DNA of 64,000 nt from Xiphias gladius (GCF_016859285.1 NC_053418.1:23057829-23121828), one strand, 5' to 3'; counted from the first letter of the stretch, positions 1-26,675 are shown. Notes: generated by a model from the sequence alone, not told the origin. Numbers and translations are program-made.

Positions 1-1
<1 letters not shown>

Positions 2-40
<39 letters not shown>
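2..40. repeat. (CA)n microsatellite
   Basis: An uninterrupted CA dinucleotide run at the left edge. It lies in the idua intron that follows the last idua exon visible here (325-420). Confidence 0.95.
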
Positions 41-43
<3 letters not shown>

Positions 44-324
44 CCTATTACAGGTAGAAGTGATGGTGATTAGCTGAATTTCCATTTTTACATCAGTATC
101 AGCCTCATACAAAGTATGTGTCTAGTCATGGATGTATACAGTTTCAAATAAGCAACTATCAAATGAGTAGAATAAGTAGTAATAAAATAAGCACATAAGT
201 AATATGTCTATGAGAGAAAACAGGAACACAACTGATGGGAGCAAACTGGCATTTCCAAGTAAATTTCCACTTAAAAAGAACTGATATGAATTAAAAAACG
301 TTGTGTAGGATGTTACTGCTTTAC

Positions 325-2022
325 CTTGAATTGAAACGGTGACGTTATCAAAGTCATGGTTGTTGGGCTCATTCCACGTTTCAAAGTTCCACTGAGAAAC
401 ACTTCCCAGGCCATACTTGTCTGAGAAGGTTAAAATGAGCCAAAAAGGTTTTGTATTAAATTATGAAATACAAATGGTAAGATCTCAGCAATCAAGCAAT
501 CAGGTTGAAACAACCTGCACAAATCATTATTCAACCAGTTTTGGCCAATGCCTCCTTCTCAATTACAGCTCATGTTTTTTTTTTCAGACTCTGGTTTTAT
601 GGACCATGATTACATGGTACGGAGAGCAAACGTACACAATACAGTAATGACAAAACAGTGGCACTCGGCACTCACTCACCGATGTACCTCTTTGCTGTGA
701 GATAAACCAGATTTCTCCACTCGACCACTTGTGATTTGTCTTCAAAGTCAGTGAAGTAGTTAGAGACACTGCCCATGAGTTCAAAACCTGAAAACCAGCC
801 GCGCAAAAAAACAAAAAACAAAAACAAAAAACATCAACTCTGCTTTGGATTCTTAATGAAATCATTAAATTCAAAATTTCATCCGGTCAGCACCAACCGG
901 GAACCGAAAGAAAAACATGAAGAGACTCTTGCCATTTATTTGGGAAGAAGATAACTTTCAATATGCATCACAAATATGGTGGGATGTTTTCCAGACTGGG
1001 GTGATGGTACAATACCTGGTTGGAGTCCATTAATCCACAAGAGCTCTATCAGCTGGTCCAGCTTAGTGAAGTTGTAGTGAGGGTGTCCTCCGATATCTCT
1101 ACAACAACAACAAAATCAGATAGCTGGAATTCATCATAAAGACTACTCACAAAACCAGCGACTGAAAATCGCACTGTATGTCATCCTCAAACTAGAGAAA
1201 TCTTATATTATACTAAATGGCCCACTTTCGTTCACGAGTAGTTCATATTCATTGCTTACTCTGGGGAGGTCTCAACTTGCTAGTTCACTTACTGTGCCGT
1301 GACCAGCTCCAACATCCAGTGTATCCGGACCTGCTGGATCCCTCCATGGGGGACCGAGCCCGCATAGGCCAGGTTCAGCTGCTGGTCGATGCTCAGGTCA
1401 AACTGGTGGGCCTGGGAGTGAGGGAGAGGGGGGCTGGGCACAAAGAACGGCTTCCTGTTTCACTTTGTGATGCACCGGTGACACAAAAAATGGATTTATA
1501 TATTTACATTATGTTTAGACATCGATTCAATACGAAAGTGCAGCCCAGGGAGATATCAGACGGATTCGCGTGATTTGACATTTAGCCTATCCAACATTTC
1601 GTTGTCTCTTGAGAAAAACTTTGCGAATCTCCCATGGAAAAAAGGGACATTTTTAAGAAATGTCTTGGCTTTGTTAAAGATGCTGACTTGATGTAACATT
1701 ACTTAACACCTTTTATTGGTCACAGGGGCCTTCTGGTAGATTCGGTATGAAATAAACCCCACAGTCCTTTCTCCAATCCACTTAAATCTCAACTTTCTGA
1801 CATAGCTCACACTCGCTGCTTGCTCTCCATCACACTCGATTCTGCTGGAGGCACTGTGGGTTAAAACGGGTTGTATTTGACCTACCAGAAACCGGTGCTC
1901 CTCCAGAAATGCTTAAGATCTCCCAGTGGTCTCCCCACATCGACCGTGATGGCATGCGAAGTGCCCGAGGTTTCGGCGACGTTGAGGAGTAAGGCTACGA
2001 CGGACCAAGTTTGCCACTGCAT
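325..2022 (-). CDS. idua: alpha-L-iduronidase (partial, N-terminal 188 codons)
   Basis: Lysosomal glycosidase (GH39) that removes non-reducing-end iduronate from dermatan and heparan sulfate. Five exons in coding order are visible: 1886-2022, 1293-1433, 1016-1098, 680-787 and 325-420. All have GT-AG borders and their phases join in frame. The ATG at 2020-2022 opens a hydrophobic leader (residues 1-20, WSVVALLL core) that looks like a signal peptide. It is followed by HFWRSTGFC and PPLPHSQ, both matching human IDUA. The segment WNFETWNEP holds the acid/base glutamate (E174 here, E182 in human) in the conserved NEP triplet. The catalytic nucleophile and the C-terminal half lie off the left edge. 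An upstream ATG (CTCGGACGC follows) is out of frame. The exon 2 acceptor at 1433/1434 was chosen over one 22 nt downstream because only it restores the Cys-Pro-Pro stretch. Identification is secure from the long collinear match. Confidence 0.95.
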
Positions 2023-2554
2023 GTCTGCGTCCGAGCATGGCCACGGTCTACGTCGCGCCCGCTTAAAAATGGCTATAAAAGCGATGCGAGAATCAGCTCC
2101 GAGGGGCCAGCTGAACCCGCAGCACGCCTGACACGATGCGTGCGGGGTAAATGAGAGGGAGACCTCTCACATAAGCCACTCCGACATGACCAAAGCGCAA
2201 CTTAACAAAAACATTTCCGCTCCTAGTCAGCTGAGCGTGATGACGCGTGTTGAACGCGACACCGCTGTAGTCTTTCATGGAAGTTGACTTACGATTGGAC
2301 GCGTGCGGCGTTGATTTCCTTGCAGCGCAATGCCGGTTTAACCCTGTCGATGCTCGCTCCGTTGCGCCTCTGTGTGAGTGACTACCAAGGCCGAACCGTG
2401 CCTGTGTGGTTCTTCGCATTTTGCCACGTTACAGCTGTTCCTACAGCCTGAGATGTTTCAAGCGATATCAAATCTTGTGCTCAGAGACGACAGACACCGA
2501 AAGTTTCTGCAGACATGGTCACGGTATAAAGAATAAAATAAACGCTAAAACAAC
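2023..2554. promoter_or_regulatory. idua upstream region between idua and the tnks 3' end
   Basis: About 530 bp separates the idua start codon from the presumed tnks polyadenylation site. It is CpG-richer than the flanking DNA, which fits a housekeeping promoter for idua on the minus strand. I see no convincing open reading frame here. A TATAAAAG at 2073-2080 is on the plus strand and therefore wrongly oriented for idua. Confidence 0.4.
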
Positions 2555-3315
2555 AAGAAGCTGTTAATGGGACATTTATTAAAAAAAACAAAAAACAAAA
2601 ACAAAAACAAAAACGGGAGAGTCAAGAAGGCATGAAAGGAAAAATTCAGATGACATTTACAGTTGAACTCAAAGATACTGTTAAACAGCAAGTTATACAC
2701 AACCATTTACACAACCTGTACAAATATTTTTTCCCGCAAATTTGCAATTTAAATTCAAAATAACTTAAATAGGGTTTCTATGTAAAAGTGCAAATCCTTA
2801 TGTGTGGGATGTATGTAAGACCATGGCGACAGAAGGGTGCTTTGACTACTTGTAAGGCATCACAAGCACATTTCAACGTATAGCTCTACTGTTTGAAGCA
2901 GTGATGCATATGATGCCTCTAATGTACATCCACACCCGGTGTAATTAAGATGCCTTACATTGCATTAAGCTACTGATCACACATCCTCTCTCGTACAAAT
3001 CAATGTTGTAATGACAATAAAACAGTCTCAACTCTTGTGATTTGACAGAGAGCCCTTTCTCAATTGAGCACGTCCAGCCCTGAATAAAAACAGCTAAATA
3101 AAAACAAAAACATTTCAGTTCAGTGTCTGTAGTGTTCTGGGGGTGAAAGTTTGGAAAGTCGGCATTTCAGCATAGCAACAATGCACTGTTACCTGTTTGG
3201 TAGTGTTATAGGTTAGCATTAAAATCACAGTTACCAGAGGACATTCTGTACGGGATGAACCCAGATACGGTGGGGCAGTAGTAGTCCACAGGTTTCAGGC
3301 TTTGACAGTGAGACA

Positions 3316-3335
3316 GTGTGTGTGTGTGTGTGTGT
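3316..3335. repeat. (TG)n microsatellite in tnks 3'UTR
   Basis: A short TG run, read as CA on the tnks transcript strand. Confidence 0.9.
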
Positions 3336-3709
3336 ATAGAGGTGAAGGGTTGGGGATTCTCCACATTCACAAGGCATGAGGCGACAAAGAGTGGCAAACT
3401 GTTAATTCTGACACTTCAAAGTCTCTACAAGCATCCTCCTGGTTGGTGAGGAGGGGGGGGAAACTAATCCACACACGCTATTGGGCTTTACATGCTTCTG
3501 TATTAACATGCAGCCGATGCAAAAAAGAAAAAAAAAAAAAAAAAAAGTGTGTCATTGTCACGAGTAGGAGAGTATTATACAGCATATCTGCTCATGAAGC
3601 ACTGGTCACCATGGGTTCTACTGGACAGGAGACTGGAAATGTGCTTGGTAAATAAAAAAGGTGTTTAGGCATCTGCAATACATGGGAGAAAATAACAAGC
3701 ATTGAGTCC

Positions 3710-3710
<1 letters not shown>

Positions 3711-3742
<32 letters not shown>
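3711..3742. repeat. (TG)16 microsatellite just after the tnks stop
   Basis: A pure TG run of 32 nt ending 23 nt from the tnks stop codon (3766-3768). It is read as (CA)16 at the start of the tnks 3'UTR. Confidence 0.95.
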
Positions 3743-3746
<4 letters not shown>

Positions 3747-3765
3747 CATGCGTGATGTAAAGTAA

Positions 3766-17876
<14,111 letters not shown>

Positions 17877-18799
17877 TACAGCAGCTCTCTGGCGACAATA
17901 AGAGCTGTTCCTCCTTTCCGGTGAAAGTGGTGGTTATTTCCTGTCAGCTGTTTACTCTCAGTGGGGCTGACTGTGGAGAAACCCCACGATTTTTATTTCT
18001 TTGCAAAGACGTACTGAAACTACACAATCAAGTCACAAGAACTCGCGATCGCCCATATGTATGCGCTTTATTATGTTGTTTGTTATGTGCCACCTCTGGC
18101 AAAATTTTGATCTCCGTTCGTCAGTTTTCTCCATCAGTCCAAGGTTCAACTTTTTATCCTGTAATCGTTCTCCCCCCTCCATACACACAAGACTATTTGG
18201 ATCAGAAATCCCTACAGCAGCCAAGCTGTTTTCCTGGTATAGCATACTCCCATTACTACTGTATCGTTCTTTTGTGTACATCTCCTGTCCTCCACAGTAA
18301 ATTATCAGCAAAAAAACAATAATCATCAGACAAAAATCGATCACCAAACAAGAATACATTTTACTTTTTCTACTAAACTTTGTATGTAAATGCTTCATTT
18401 TCAGGTTGAACCCCAAGTTATGTGGAAAAAACCGGCAAAAATGACTTTACATATTAACATTTCATAGGTGACTTTGTTTTTTTCTAATATACATGAAAAT
18501 AATTTGAAATGGTTAATAGCCTCTTTCAGTCATTCAAGTTTTGTATGAATATTGACACCATCAATGTAACTGTGGGGAGGCTCACCAAATCAATGTATTC
18601 CCCTTAAAACACTCATTAAAACTCATTTTTTATGAATCATCCAAATGTCAACAGTTAAAAAAGAACCTCACTGATTAACTGTATCTGAAAACTTACTTAA
18701 TAATTGCAGCTCATATCAGTTTAAATCAACTATGCTTGTAACGCAGTTTCACAGGTCAGACTAAGTAACTATTTGATTACAATGATGCTCAACAATGTC
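17877..18799. other. tnks upstream region up to the DRC4-like gene 3' end
   Basis: About 0.9 kb between the tnks start codon and the probable polyadenylation site of the next minus-strand gene. The first ~150 bp is GC-rich and probably includes the tnks 5'UTR and a TATA-less promoter. The rest is AT-rich with no recognisable feature. Confidence 0.5.
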
Positions 18800-19385
18800 T
18801 GATTCAAAATGATTCATTTATTTATTGCACAGAAAGGGGAAGGACAAGATTCAGGACTTAATGCTACACCATTGAAATTTACAATTATAAATGTGGAATA
18901 AACATCTTCTCCAATTAAAGAATTTAAGTAAGAAATGTCGGTACCAGGCCAAAAAGGCAAGACAAATATATAAATAAACAAAGAAAATGTATTAAAAATA
19001 TTACATCTACAATATCAATCTTAAATCTTCAACAAAACTAAAAGCATTAGCACTGGAGTAAGAAGTAATTAGTCCAGTGAAAAAAAGAGCCATGTTTTAA
19101 TGCTTAATAAATCAATGAATGACCACAGTCACACAGTCACATTTACCACCAATGGTACATACTCTACTGGTGCTCCTGGTGACATTCTCTGCCATAAACA
19201 TGGAGGAAATAAGTGATTTAAAGTGTAAAATGTTTCAAACTGATGAAGCAGATTTTTCACCATTGGACATCTGACGCCTCAGAGGCTCCTAAAAAAATCA
19301 AGTCATAAAAAGGGTCAGAGTCCTGCAGCTTCAACACAGATCCAATAGCCTGAAAATCCCCAAAGACAACATCAGGCTCCTCACA
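18800..19385 (-). other. probable 3'-terminal exon/3'UTR of the DRC4-like gene
   Basis: After an acceptor ...TAACCAG at 19386 the minus strand is open for 42 codons (19257-19385, TGA stop) with an acidic protein-like composition (GDFQAIGSVLKL, SDPFYDLIFLG). A minus-strand AATAAA at 18821-18826 would end the transcript near 18800. The open frame needs a phase-0 upstream exon, whereas the clearest donor of the preceding exon (20428/20429) is phase 1. So this may be an alternative terminal exon, or pure 3'UTR. Confidence 0.4.
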
Positions 19386-20378
19386 CTGGTTACATTAAAA
19401 AACAAACAACAGATGTTATTAAATAAAAGTTGAGACATCAAGGTCTCACAATTGAGATTAAAGATACAGTATATGGATGTCAGGAGAAAGAGGAGGGTTT
19501 CTTTATTATTTTATTTATTTTATGTATAATATGTGTTTTTCTGGGGAATGCAGGGGAATGGAGGTTGGGGCTTACAGTCATTGTGATTTTGTCTGATTCT
19601 TGTGGGAAAGTTTTATATCAAGTATATTAATTCTAGCTATTAAAAAAAAAGGGTATAAAAGAGAGAGTTCCAGCAGCGAGGCAAACAAACTAACTGCGTG
19701 AACTTGATCTACTGATAGCTAGCAAAGGTAATCTAGGACAATCAACTTAAAGTTATCAGTAAAGTGGTTAGTCAGTTAAGCAGTATGCATCCTAACCATT
19801 AGGCTACCGGGTTATCATTCTTAACAGAAACAATGAAATTGTACTCAGCAAGTTAAGCGGTGAAATCACAGAAAAAAAAAAAAAGTCATCTGGGTGAGTA
19901 AACTCAAGCAGTCAGAAGATCAGACACACTGGAAACAATCTTAGCTAAACTTATTGGGAGGATAACATGAAGGCAAATTGTAAAATTATTATGCTGTAAA
20001 CATTCATCACAGTTTACAGACCAATTTCCTGCCTCATCTTGGATTCAGGATGCTTTCCACAGCTATGGGCGCACAGTTTTCCAGTGCCATGCGGGATTAT
20101 TCTGTACTCTTTGTCAGTTTGACATCCAAATAATGTGGTTAGGATAATCTGGATAAACTATAGACTTGTCTACAACCTGTCTGATTGCCTGACTGCTTCT
20201 GTCTTTGTTGAAGCAATGTTGCTGTGCACCCACACACATTCCCACACAGCTCAGCAATTAACTTGCCAAGTACAATGTTGTAATGACCAATAATTATCCT
20301 TTAATACTACATATTTTTCTATTTGTGAAGTTTAGCTTTATTTACACTATCACGATTTGAAAGAAAGAGATGGAAAAA

Positions 20379-23300
20379 TTAGGTGATTTGGGTCGAAAAA
20401 TATCCAGAAACAGCAGATGAGTGCAAACCTGAGGGCTGCAGGAGTTCACTGTCTGGATTGGCACCAGCAGGGTTCAGGCTCAGGACCTCCTTTTGGACAG
20501 AGTTGTCCTCAGAGATGCACAAAACCATCAGCTCCTGAATCAAGTCATCTAATTTCTGCCAATCACACGTTTATTTCCTTAAAACCTGACAGCACCAGAA
20601 CTGATTGGAAATCAACACTCCAAGCAAAAATCACTCTCAGATCAGTTAAACAGATCCATGACAACACTTTGAGATAACTGATGACTAACCATGCTGTCCT
20701 CCGAGGCCTTCCTGATGGATTTTTTGATGTCACCCCTTGGGAGCTTGTCCACAGAGAGCTTCAAAGCAGTCGCTTTCTTAACAAAGTTGTCATACTCCTG
20801 CCAATCACATGTTTATTTTCAAAGCAGCACACCATAAATTGCTCGCAGATCAATGAAACACATGTATGAAATCACTCTGAGATAACTGATGGCCAACCAT
20901 TAACTCTCGAGAGATGTCATCCTTCAGTTCCCTGATGGTGGCTTGTTTGGACTTAAACAGTTCCTACAGTACAACAATAACGACAAGAGCTCACACACGG
21001 CAACTCACAAAAATTTAAAACAAACTTAGACTGTTGTGAGAATAATTCTAAGACCTGACTGGGTTCAGTTGGTCCTGATTGGGACTAGAAGAAAGGTGAT
21101 GGGGCTATTAAAGACACTATGAAATGACATGACACATTAATGTGATGTTATTCCTGTTGACTGCTTGGTCATATAAACTACGGAACACAGGTTGAAATAA
21201 AATTTCAGATATAAAACCATACCTTAATGTTTTCTGCAGCTGTCTGGTCTCCCTGTCCAAAGGCGAGTGCCACCCAGAGTTTAAGCTGCTCCTTCTCCAG
21301 AGTTTCTTCAACGGCCTTTATCTGCCTCTCCAGCACCAAGACCTTCAGGTCACTCTGACGCTGCACTTCCAGAGTGGCCTCGGTCTGTGTCTTCTGCAGC
21401 TCTTCATATTCCTGCTGACACTGCGGGACACATGCATCACACGAATACCCACCAGGCATTGTTCAGTGTTCATCAACTGAGTGAATGAATAAAGTTAAAA
21501 CTATGGATGTAAGTGGTTTACCTGTACGTGTTTAATCTCCAACTGCTGGTGCTTCAAATACAGGTCCCGTCTCTTCTCGAGTATACGTGCAGTTATGGCG
21601 TTGCTCCTCTGTACGAGACGTTATCAGAAATTTCAAAGTTTTAGTCAACATTCCAGTTAGTTATAAAAGCTTATTCACCACTTTCACTGTGATTTCACCG
21701 AGACCTGAAATGTTTATTGAATCAATATAATTGTCTTTTTAAATTTTACATTTTAAAATGTATGAAAATCAGAGCTTCCTTTAAACCTGAACGACAATGA
21801 ACATCAATGCACCATAACAAAAATCTCTGAAAATAAACAAATATTCAACATGATTTGATCTGTTGACATCTAAAATTAGACTATCATCATATTTGTTGCC
21901 TATTCTTGTGAGGTATTATCACACCTACACTATGACAATGATGTACATGGTAGCTTTGTTGCTTTCTGCAGGATGGACTCTGCCAAAAAGCCTTAAAATG
22001 AAGCAGAACAGTTAACCTTCAGTCTCTTGGCCATGGCCTTTCTCTGGACTATCAGTTCTTGGCGCCTCTCAGACAACTTCTGCTCCATTTCCTGCAGAGA
22101 CTCTGTCAGGCGTTTCTTCTTCTGCACAGCTGCAGCCATCCTCCTATCCAGTTTCTTGTCTGTTTCCTTCGCAATGTCAAGGTCTTTCTACGTAACGGCA
22201 ACAAAGCATGGCATATCAAGCAAGAGCTATCTGGAAAAACAACCTCTACTTCATTCAGTTGTGGAATTCCATTTCCTGTCAAAGTCGAGTAGTTTAGTAG
22301 ACTCACTGGGAAAAAAGCTATTTGTCAACAAATTCACCTCCAATGTGCGACAGGTTTGTGTATTTTCTTGTCCTTTAGTGTGACAGGACTATGGTGATTC
22401 TTTAACACATCTTACCTCTAGCTTCTTCCTCTTCAAGCTTGCTAAGTTTACATTGTTAATGGACTGTCCCCAAGCTTTATCGTGCTCCTCTATAATACTT
22501 GTGGTGAATTTTTTCATTCTCTTGTTAATCTCATTGAGCTCAGTTTGTGTTTGTATCTTGTTGTCTTCAACCATGATTTTTATTTTGTCCTTATATTGGG
22601 CCTCCATTTCTATTTAAATAGCAACAGAGAGAAATCATAGTTTAGATATCACAGTTTACAATCAGAGTTTCTGATAGCACTTTTTGACTTCTAAGTTTAT
22701 TTACCTCTTAATTGCTTTTCATAGCTCACGTTTAGTTCCCTTAATTCATCCTGTTGTTTCTGATCAGAATAAAAAAGGTGACAGGTTTGTATTACAGATG
22801 CTTACTTGTGGGACTAAAACAAAAGACAACTGGAGAACCAAAAGTGCAAAAAATATGCTGGACTCAGTGCATTCTCACCTGCTTGAGCTTCCTAATGTAG
22901 ATTTCTGTGTGGAACTCTCTCTCCCCCCTGTCTGCCTGTAAACGGTCCATTTTCTTCAGAAGCTCGACCTCTGAACCCACACACTCTTTATGAGTCTTTG
23001 AAGTCATGGCAGAGGCGGCCATCTTCAGCTCACAGATCTCCCTGTGGTTTGCATTCTCCAACTGTGTCAGCTTCTGCTGGTACTCCTGGAATCAATGATC
23101 AAATGTTATGTTCATATTTGAAATTCATACGCTTGTTGATTATGATTTACTCCTTTATATAACACTTTATATTACCATTCATTCGGCAGATGCTTTTGTT
23201 CAAAACAACTTAGAATAATATTTTTAAAAATGCATTTTAAATGCATGTTTAAGACTTATGTTCATATATACAGTATTTCATATGTTTTGAATTTGTATTT

Positions 23301-25621
23301 AAAAGGAATTGCTTAACAATGTGGGAAATATGCATATTCTCTTTCTTCCTTAGAATCCATCTTATGTCTGGGCATTAACTATGGAGCCGGAGCCAGGGGA
23401 TATACTAGCTTAGCTTAGTATAAAGACTGGATGCAGGGGGAAACAGCTAGCCTGGCTCTTTTGCAAAGTTCAAAAGTAGGCTGACCATCACCTCTACAGC
23501 TCACTTATTAACAAACTGTATCTTGTTCATTTCTCTGTCCTCTGGAGTCTTAGATTTTTAATTCTGCAACGATCATGAAGACATTAAGAAATCAACTCCG
23601 CACTAATATTTCTTATCTAAAAGAAGATTGCTAGTTTGACTTATGTTACAATCACCTTAATATCACCCGGTAGTCATCTGAATATAAAACACAAAAAACC
23701 CAGTGACAATGTGCACAGGATTTAGTTTTCAAGAACAATGTTAAACAAAACAGCTACTGCTGCTGATCTAGATGAACCATATCAGAGAGAATTGTATTTC
23801 CTTGTTGAACTAGAATTCCTTTGAGAGGGTTTCTTGGAGGAATATACTTTATCTAATATTTATACTGTATATACAATATAGTGTATAAATTATACAAGCT
23901 TTTCTTTTTACCTTTGAGATAACTGACAAGAACTTGTTTTTTAAGTACATAAAAAGTTATTTATAAATGAAATATTCATGGAACACAGAGAGCTCTTTTC
24001 CCAACACTTGTTGATTGGACATTGGTCATGATGTGACTGATCCACATACAGTTTTAAATACAGTTTCTTTATCAATGCCATTATAAAATTCAGTGCTTCC
24101 ATTGCATTCATTAAAACACAGTGGGCTGGCAATTCATAACATCTCTGACCAAAAAATGATTGCAGTGAGTTCAAGACTATGAGGTATACATTTTTTAAAT
24201 TTGGGAGAAAGAGAGCACTGTTAAGTATCAACCTGGGTACCAACTACGACAGCAAAATGCTATTTACATATTGGTGCATCCGTATGAACAATCTAATAAT
24301 ATTTTATATAATAATATAACCCAGGGGCCATTTCTTACCCTTGATACTTAAAGTACATTTTGCTGATGATATTGCTGTACTTTTTCCTATGTCAGATTTT
24401 ACATGAACGACATTTACTTGTAATGGTATAATTTTTATCTCAGTATTTCTTTCACCACTGGATGTGTAAAACTGGAATATAACTTAGGAATTCTTGGATA
24501 AAGCATAAAAACTGTCCAAAAAGTGTGTGAGAAGCTTACTTCAGTTTCTGCTAGATGGCGTATCTCAGCCTCCTGTTTCAACCTGTGCTTTTCTCTCATC
24601 CTGGCCTTGAGCTCCTCCAGGTTTCTCTTGGAGTTTCCATAGGATCTTAGGGCCTTGTCCCTCTTAATCTGAAAGTACTTTTTCTCCTTCTGCACCCTCT
24701 GGAGTTCCTCTTGGAGGCTCACACACTCCTCCCACAGCTGCAGGTAAAAACGTCTGTGTCAGTGTGTGAAGAGAGTTTAGCTATTTTCACTGTTCAATTA
24801 CATACAATCTGACAATTTAACTGCTTTTCGGGCCCAGTAATCCTGGTTAGCTAAATTAGCCATCAGCTCTGACCTGGTCCTTCCTCCTTTCTGCCGTTGA
24901 AGGCCCGTCGACCACAGCAGGCGACTTCTCCTCAACCCTCTCCTTGGTTTCCCCTTTAGTCTTTGTTGGCAGGACAGACAATAAATTAACATTAGTAAAA
25001 CCTCTTTGCATTAGCTAAACTAGTTTTCTAACAGTTGGCTAGTGTCTGGTTAATGCTTATGTCACCTGGCATACATGTCCATTCCAATCTAGTCCAGATT
25101 TGACAAGTATAAGTGTAGCAGTTTTTGTTCTAGATCTGGTCCAATGTGGTCTATGTGAAAATAGCTTTGAAATCTCCCTTCTATGTCTTGTCAACAATCT
25201 GAAAGTAGGTTTCAAACAGTGTTAAGGCTTTAACTAGAATGTCCAACACCCTCTCTCAACAGTAAGATGTGCAAAAAAATAATTGGGCGTGTAGATTTGT
25301 AAGTTACGTTTCCGTTAACTTTCCCCTTAACTGCCGAATCGGAAGCGCAAATCGGTCACTAACCCCAGCCCGATTTCTCAAATGTGTGATTGTATCTGGC
25401 TAGCAATGTTAGCCATCAGCTCTGACCTTAGTCGCCTGAGCCCTGGGCCTCTTGTCTTTTTTCTGCTTCCCACTTTTGCCTTTCGTTTTAGTCTTAGATG
25501 GCTGGACAGAAAATAGATGAAGAATAACGCATTAAAACTTGAAAACAAAGCTTATTCCTGGTTGATTCTTAGCTACCTGTCAGCCAAACCATTATTGTAA
25601 AACAAGTTTACTTACCATCAT
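20379..25621 (-). CDS. GAS8/DRC4-like dynein regulatory complex subunit (paralogue)
   Basis: Coiled-coil protein resembling GAS8 (DRC4), a scaffold of the nexin-dynein regulatory complex in motile axonemes. Exons in coding order: 25616-25621, 25427-25501, 24874-24960, 24540-24737, 22879-23085, 22705-22759, 22416-22609, 22017-22187, 21522-21608, 21223-21420, 20898-20963, 20690-20797, and 20379-20555 if read to the TAA. Phases close, giving about 542 residues (human GAS8 has 478). Homologous landmarks: EELQRVQKEKKYFQIKRDKA (GAS8 REERNYFQLERDK), YEKQLREMEAQYKDK, TELNEI, DLKVLVLERQIKA and SKQATIRELK. The N-terminus is Lys-rich (MMPSKTKTKGK), as in GAS8. It is divergent enough that I call it a paralogue, not gas8 itself. 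Exons 2/3 and the 3' exon-intron units look tandemly duplicated. The 3' end is uncertain. Confidence 0.82.
20553..20900 (-). repeat. tandem duplication of exon-intron units in the DRC4-like gene
   Basis: The introns at 20556-20689 and 20798-20897 share both ends. The plus strand reads gccaatcaca-cgtttattt (20558-20576) and gccaatcaca-tgtttattt (20800-20818) on one side, and gagataactgatg followed by a near-identical splice site (20670-20692 and 20878-20900) on the other. This indicates local duplication of an exon plus its intron. Confidence 0.7.
23320..23545 (+). repeat. dispersed percomorph-type repeat
   Basis: Contains gcttagcttagtataaagac and gggggaaacagctagcctgg, a sequence I recognise as part of a very common perciform interspersed repeat. 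It lies in the 23086-24539 intron of the DRC4-like gene. The family class (SINE or MITE) cannot be decided here. Confidence 0.65.
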
Positions 25622-26165
25622 GAAATATTGCTCAGACACACACAGATATTGGCAAATTAAATGTAAATTTAAGTAAGTTTCGGCCTGGCTAAATTTAAAC
25701 AAGATGCAATGTCATGGCAACCATGTTGGTGCTCCAAGTTTAGTTTAAGGATTCCAAAAAATAATAATAAAGTGTATAAATCCGTGTATGCACCACACAT
25801 TATGTTACACTATTTTAATATTAGTGAAAGAATAATGGGCGAAATTAATACAAAAAATACATTTTAGTTTTTTAAATAAATATTGTAAATGCGGGCGTGC
25901 CTCAGGACGTTAATTAGGAAATGACAGGAGGATTCTTTGGTTGCTATGGATTCCATACACCGATCAGCCACAACATTAAAACCAGTTACCTGCTGAATGT
26001 TGTGCATACAGTACCTTTTATATGGAAACATTTGTCCACGCTAATAATTTCAACAACTTGGAGAAACCTCATCACCATCATGTTTGTGAAATCTTCACTT
26101 GGCTGTCCAGGGTGGCCACACCATACACCTAACAGTGTATGTGAGACATCAGTGGCCTAAAAGGC

Positions 26166-26199
<34 letters not shown>
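26166..26199. repeat. (AAT)n microsatellite
   Basis: About eleven uninterrupted ATA/AAT triplets. Confidence 0.95.
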
Positions 26200-26200
<1 letters not shown>

Positions 26201-26675
26201 AAGGCATTTCTCACATGAAACATTTTGACATGTCACAGTAGGAAAAAACACATGACTGAATTCCATTTAGCTGCTGTAAAAGGTTTACGGATAAAAATTT
26301 GACATGAAAAAAAATCCCAGGAAGACACCATCATGATTATTTGAGGAGGGGGGAAAAAAAACCAATCACTCCACAGGACTTATGACCAAGGCCGATCAAC
26401 AAAAAAAGGTTCACATTTCTGCCAAAAAGCAGGCCTTAACATTACAAGTACAAATCAGGCACAGGCTTTTTTTCAGATACAAAACTCAGCAGGAGTGATG
26501 AATGTTACTGGTATAAGGAAATCTTCCCTGGTATGACGTTTTCATCAGTCAGTATGGTCTACCTTTGCAACTTTTCAATACAGTATTCCCTTATCATAAA
26601 GAAGAGCTTAAATTTCCCCCATCATATTTATGGTGAATGATAAAAACAGATATCCAGTCAAAGATGAAATGTATA

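Larger units (their letters stand above)
2560..3765 (-). other. tnks: tnks 3' untranslated region
   Basis: Sequence downstream of the tnks stop codon. A minus-strand AATAAA (plus-strand tttatt at 2575-2580) is the most likely polyadenylation signal, with cleavage near 2555-2562. That gives a 3'UTR of about 1.2 kb. It contains two CA/TG runs (3316-3335 and 3711-3742), a poly-A tract near 3530 and no coding signal. The exact end is inferred, since other AATAAA-like sites exist. Confidence 0.55.

Noticed and set aside
2073-2080. TATAAAAG box near the idua start
   Set aside because: It is on the plus strand, opposite to idua, and no plus-strand gene follows.
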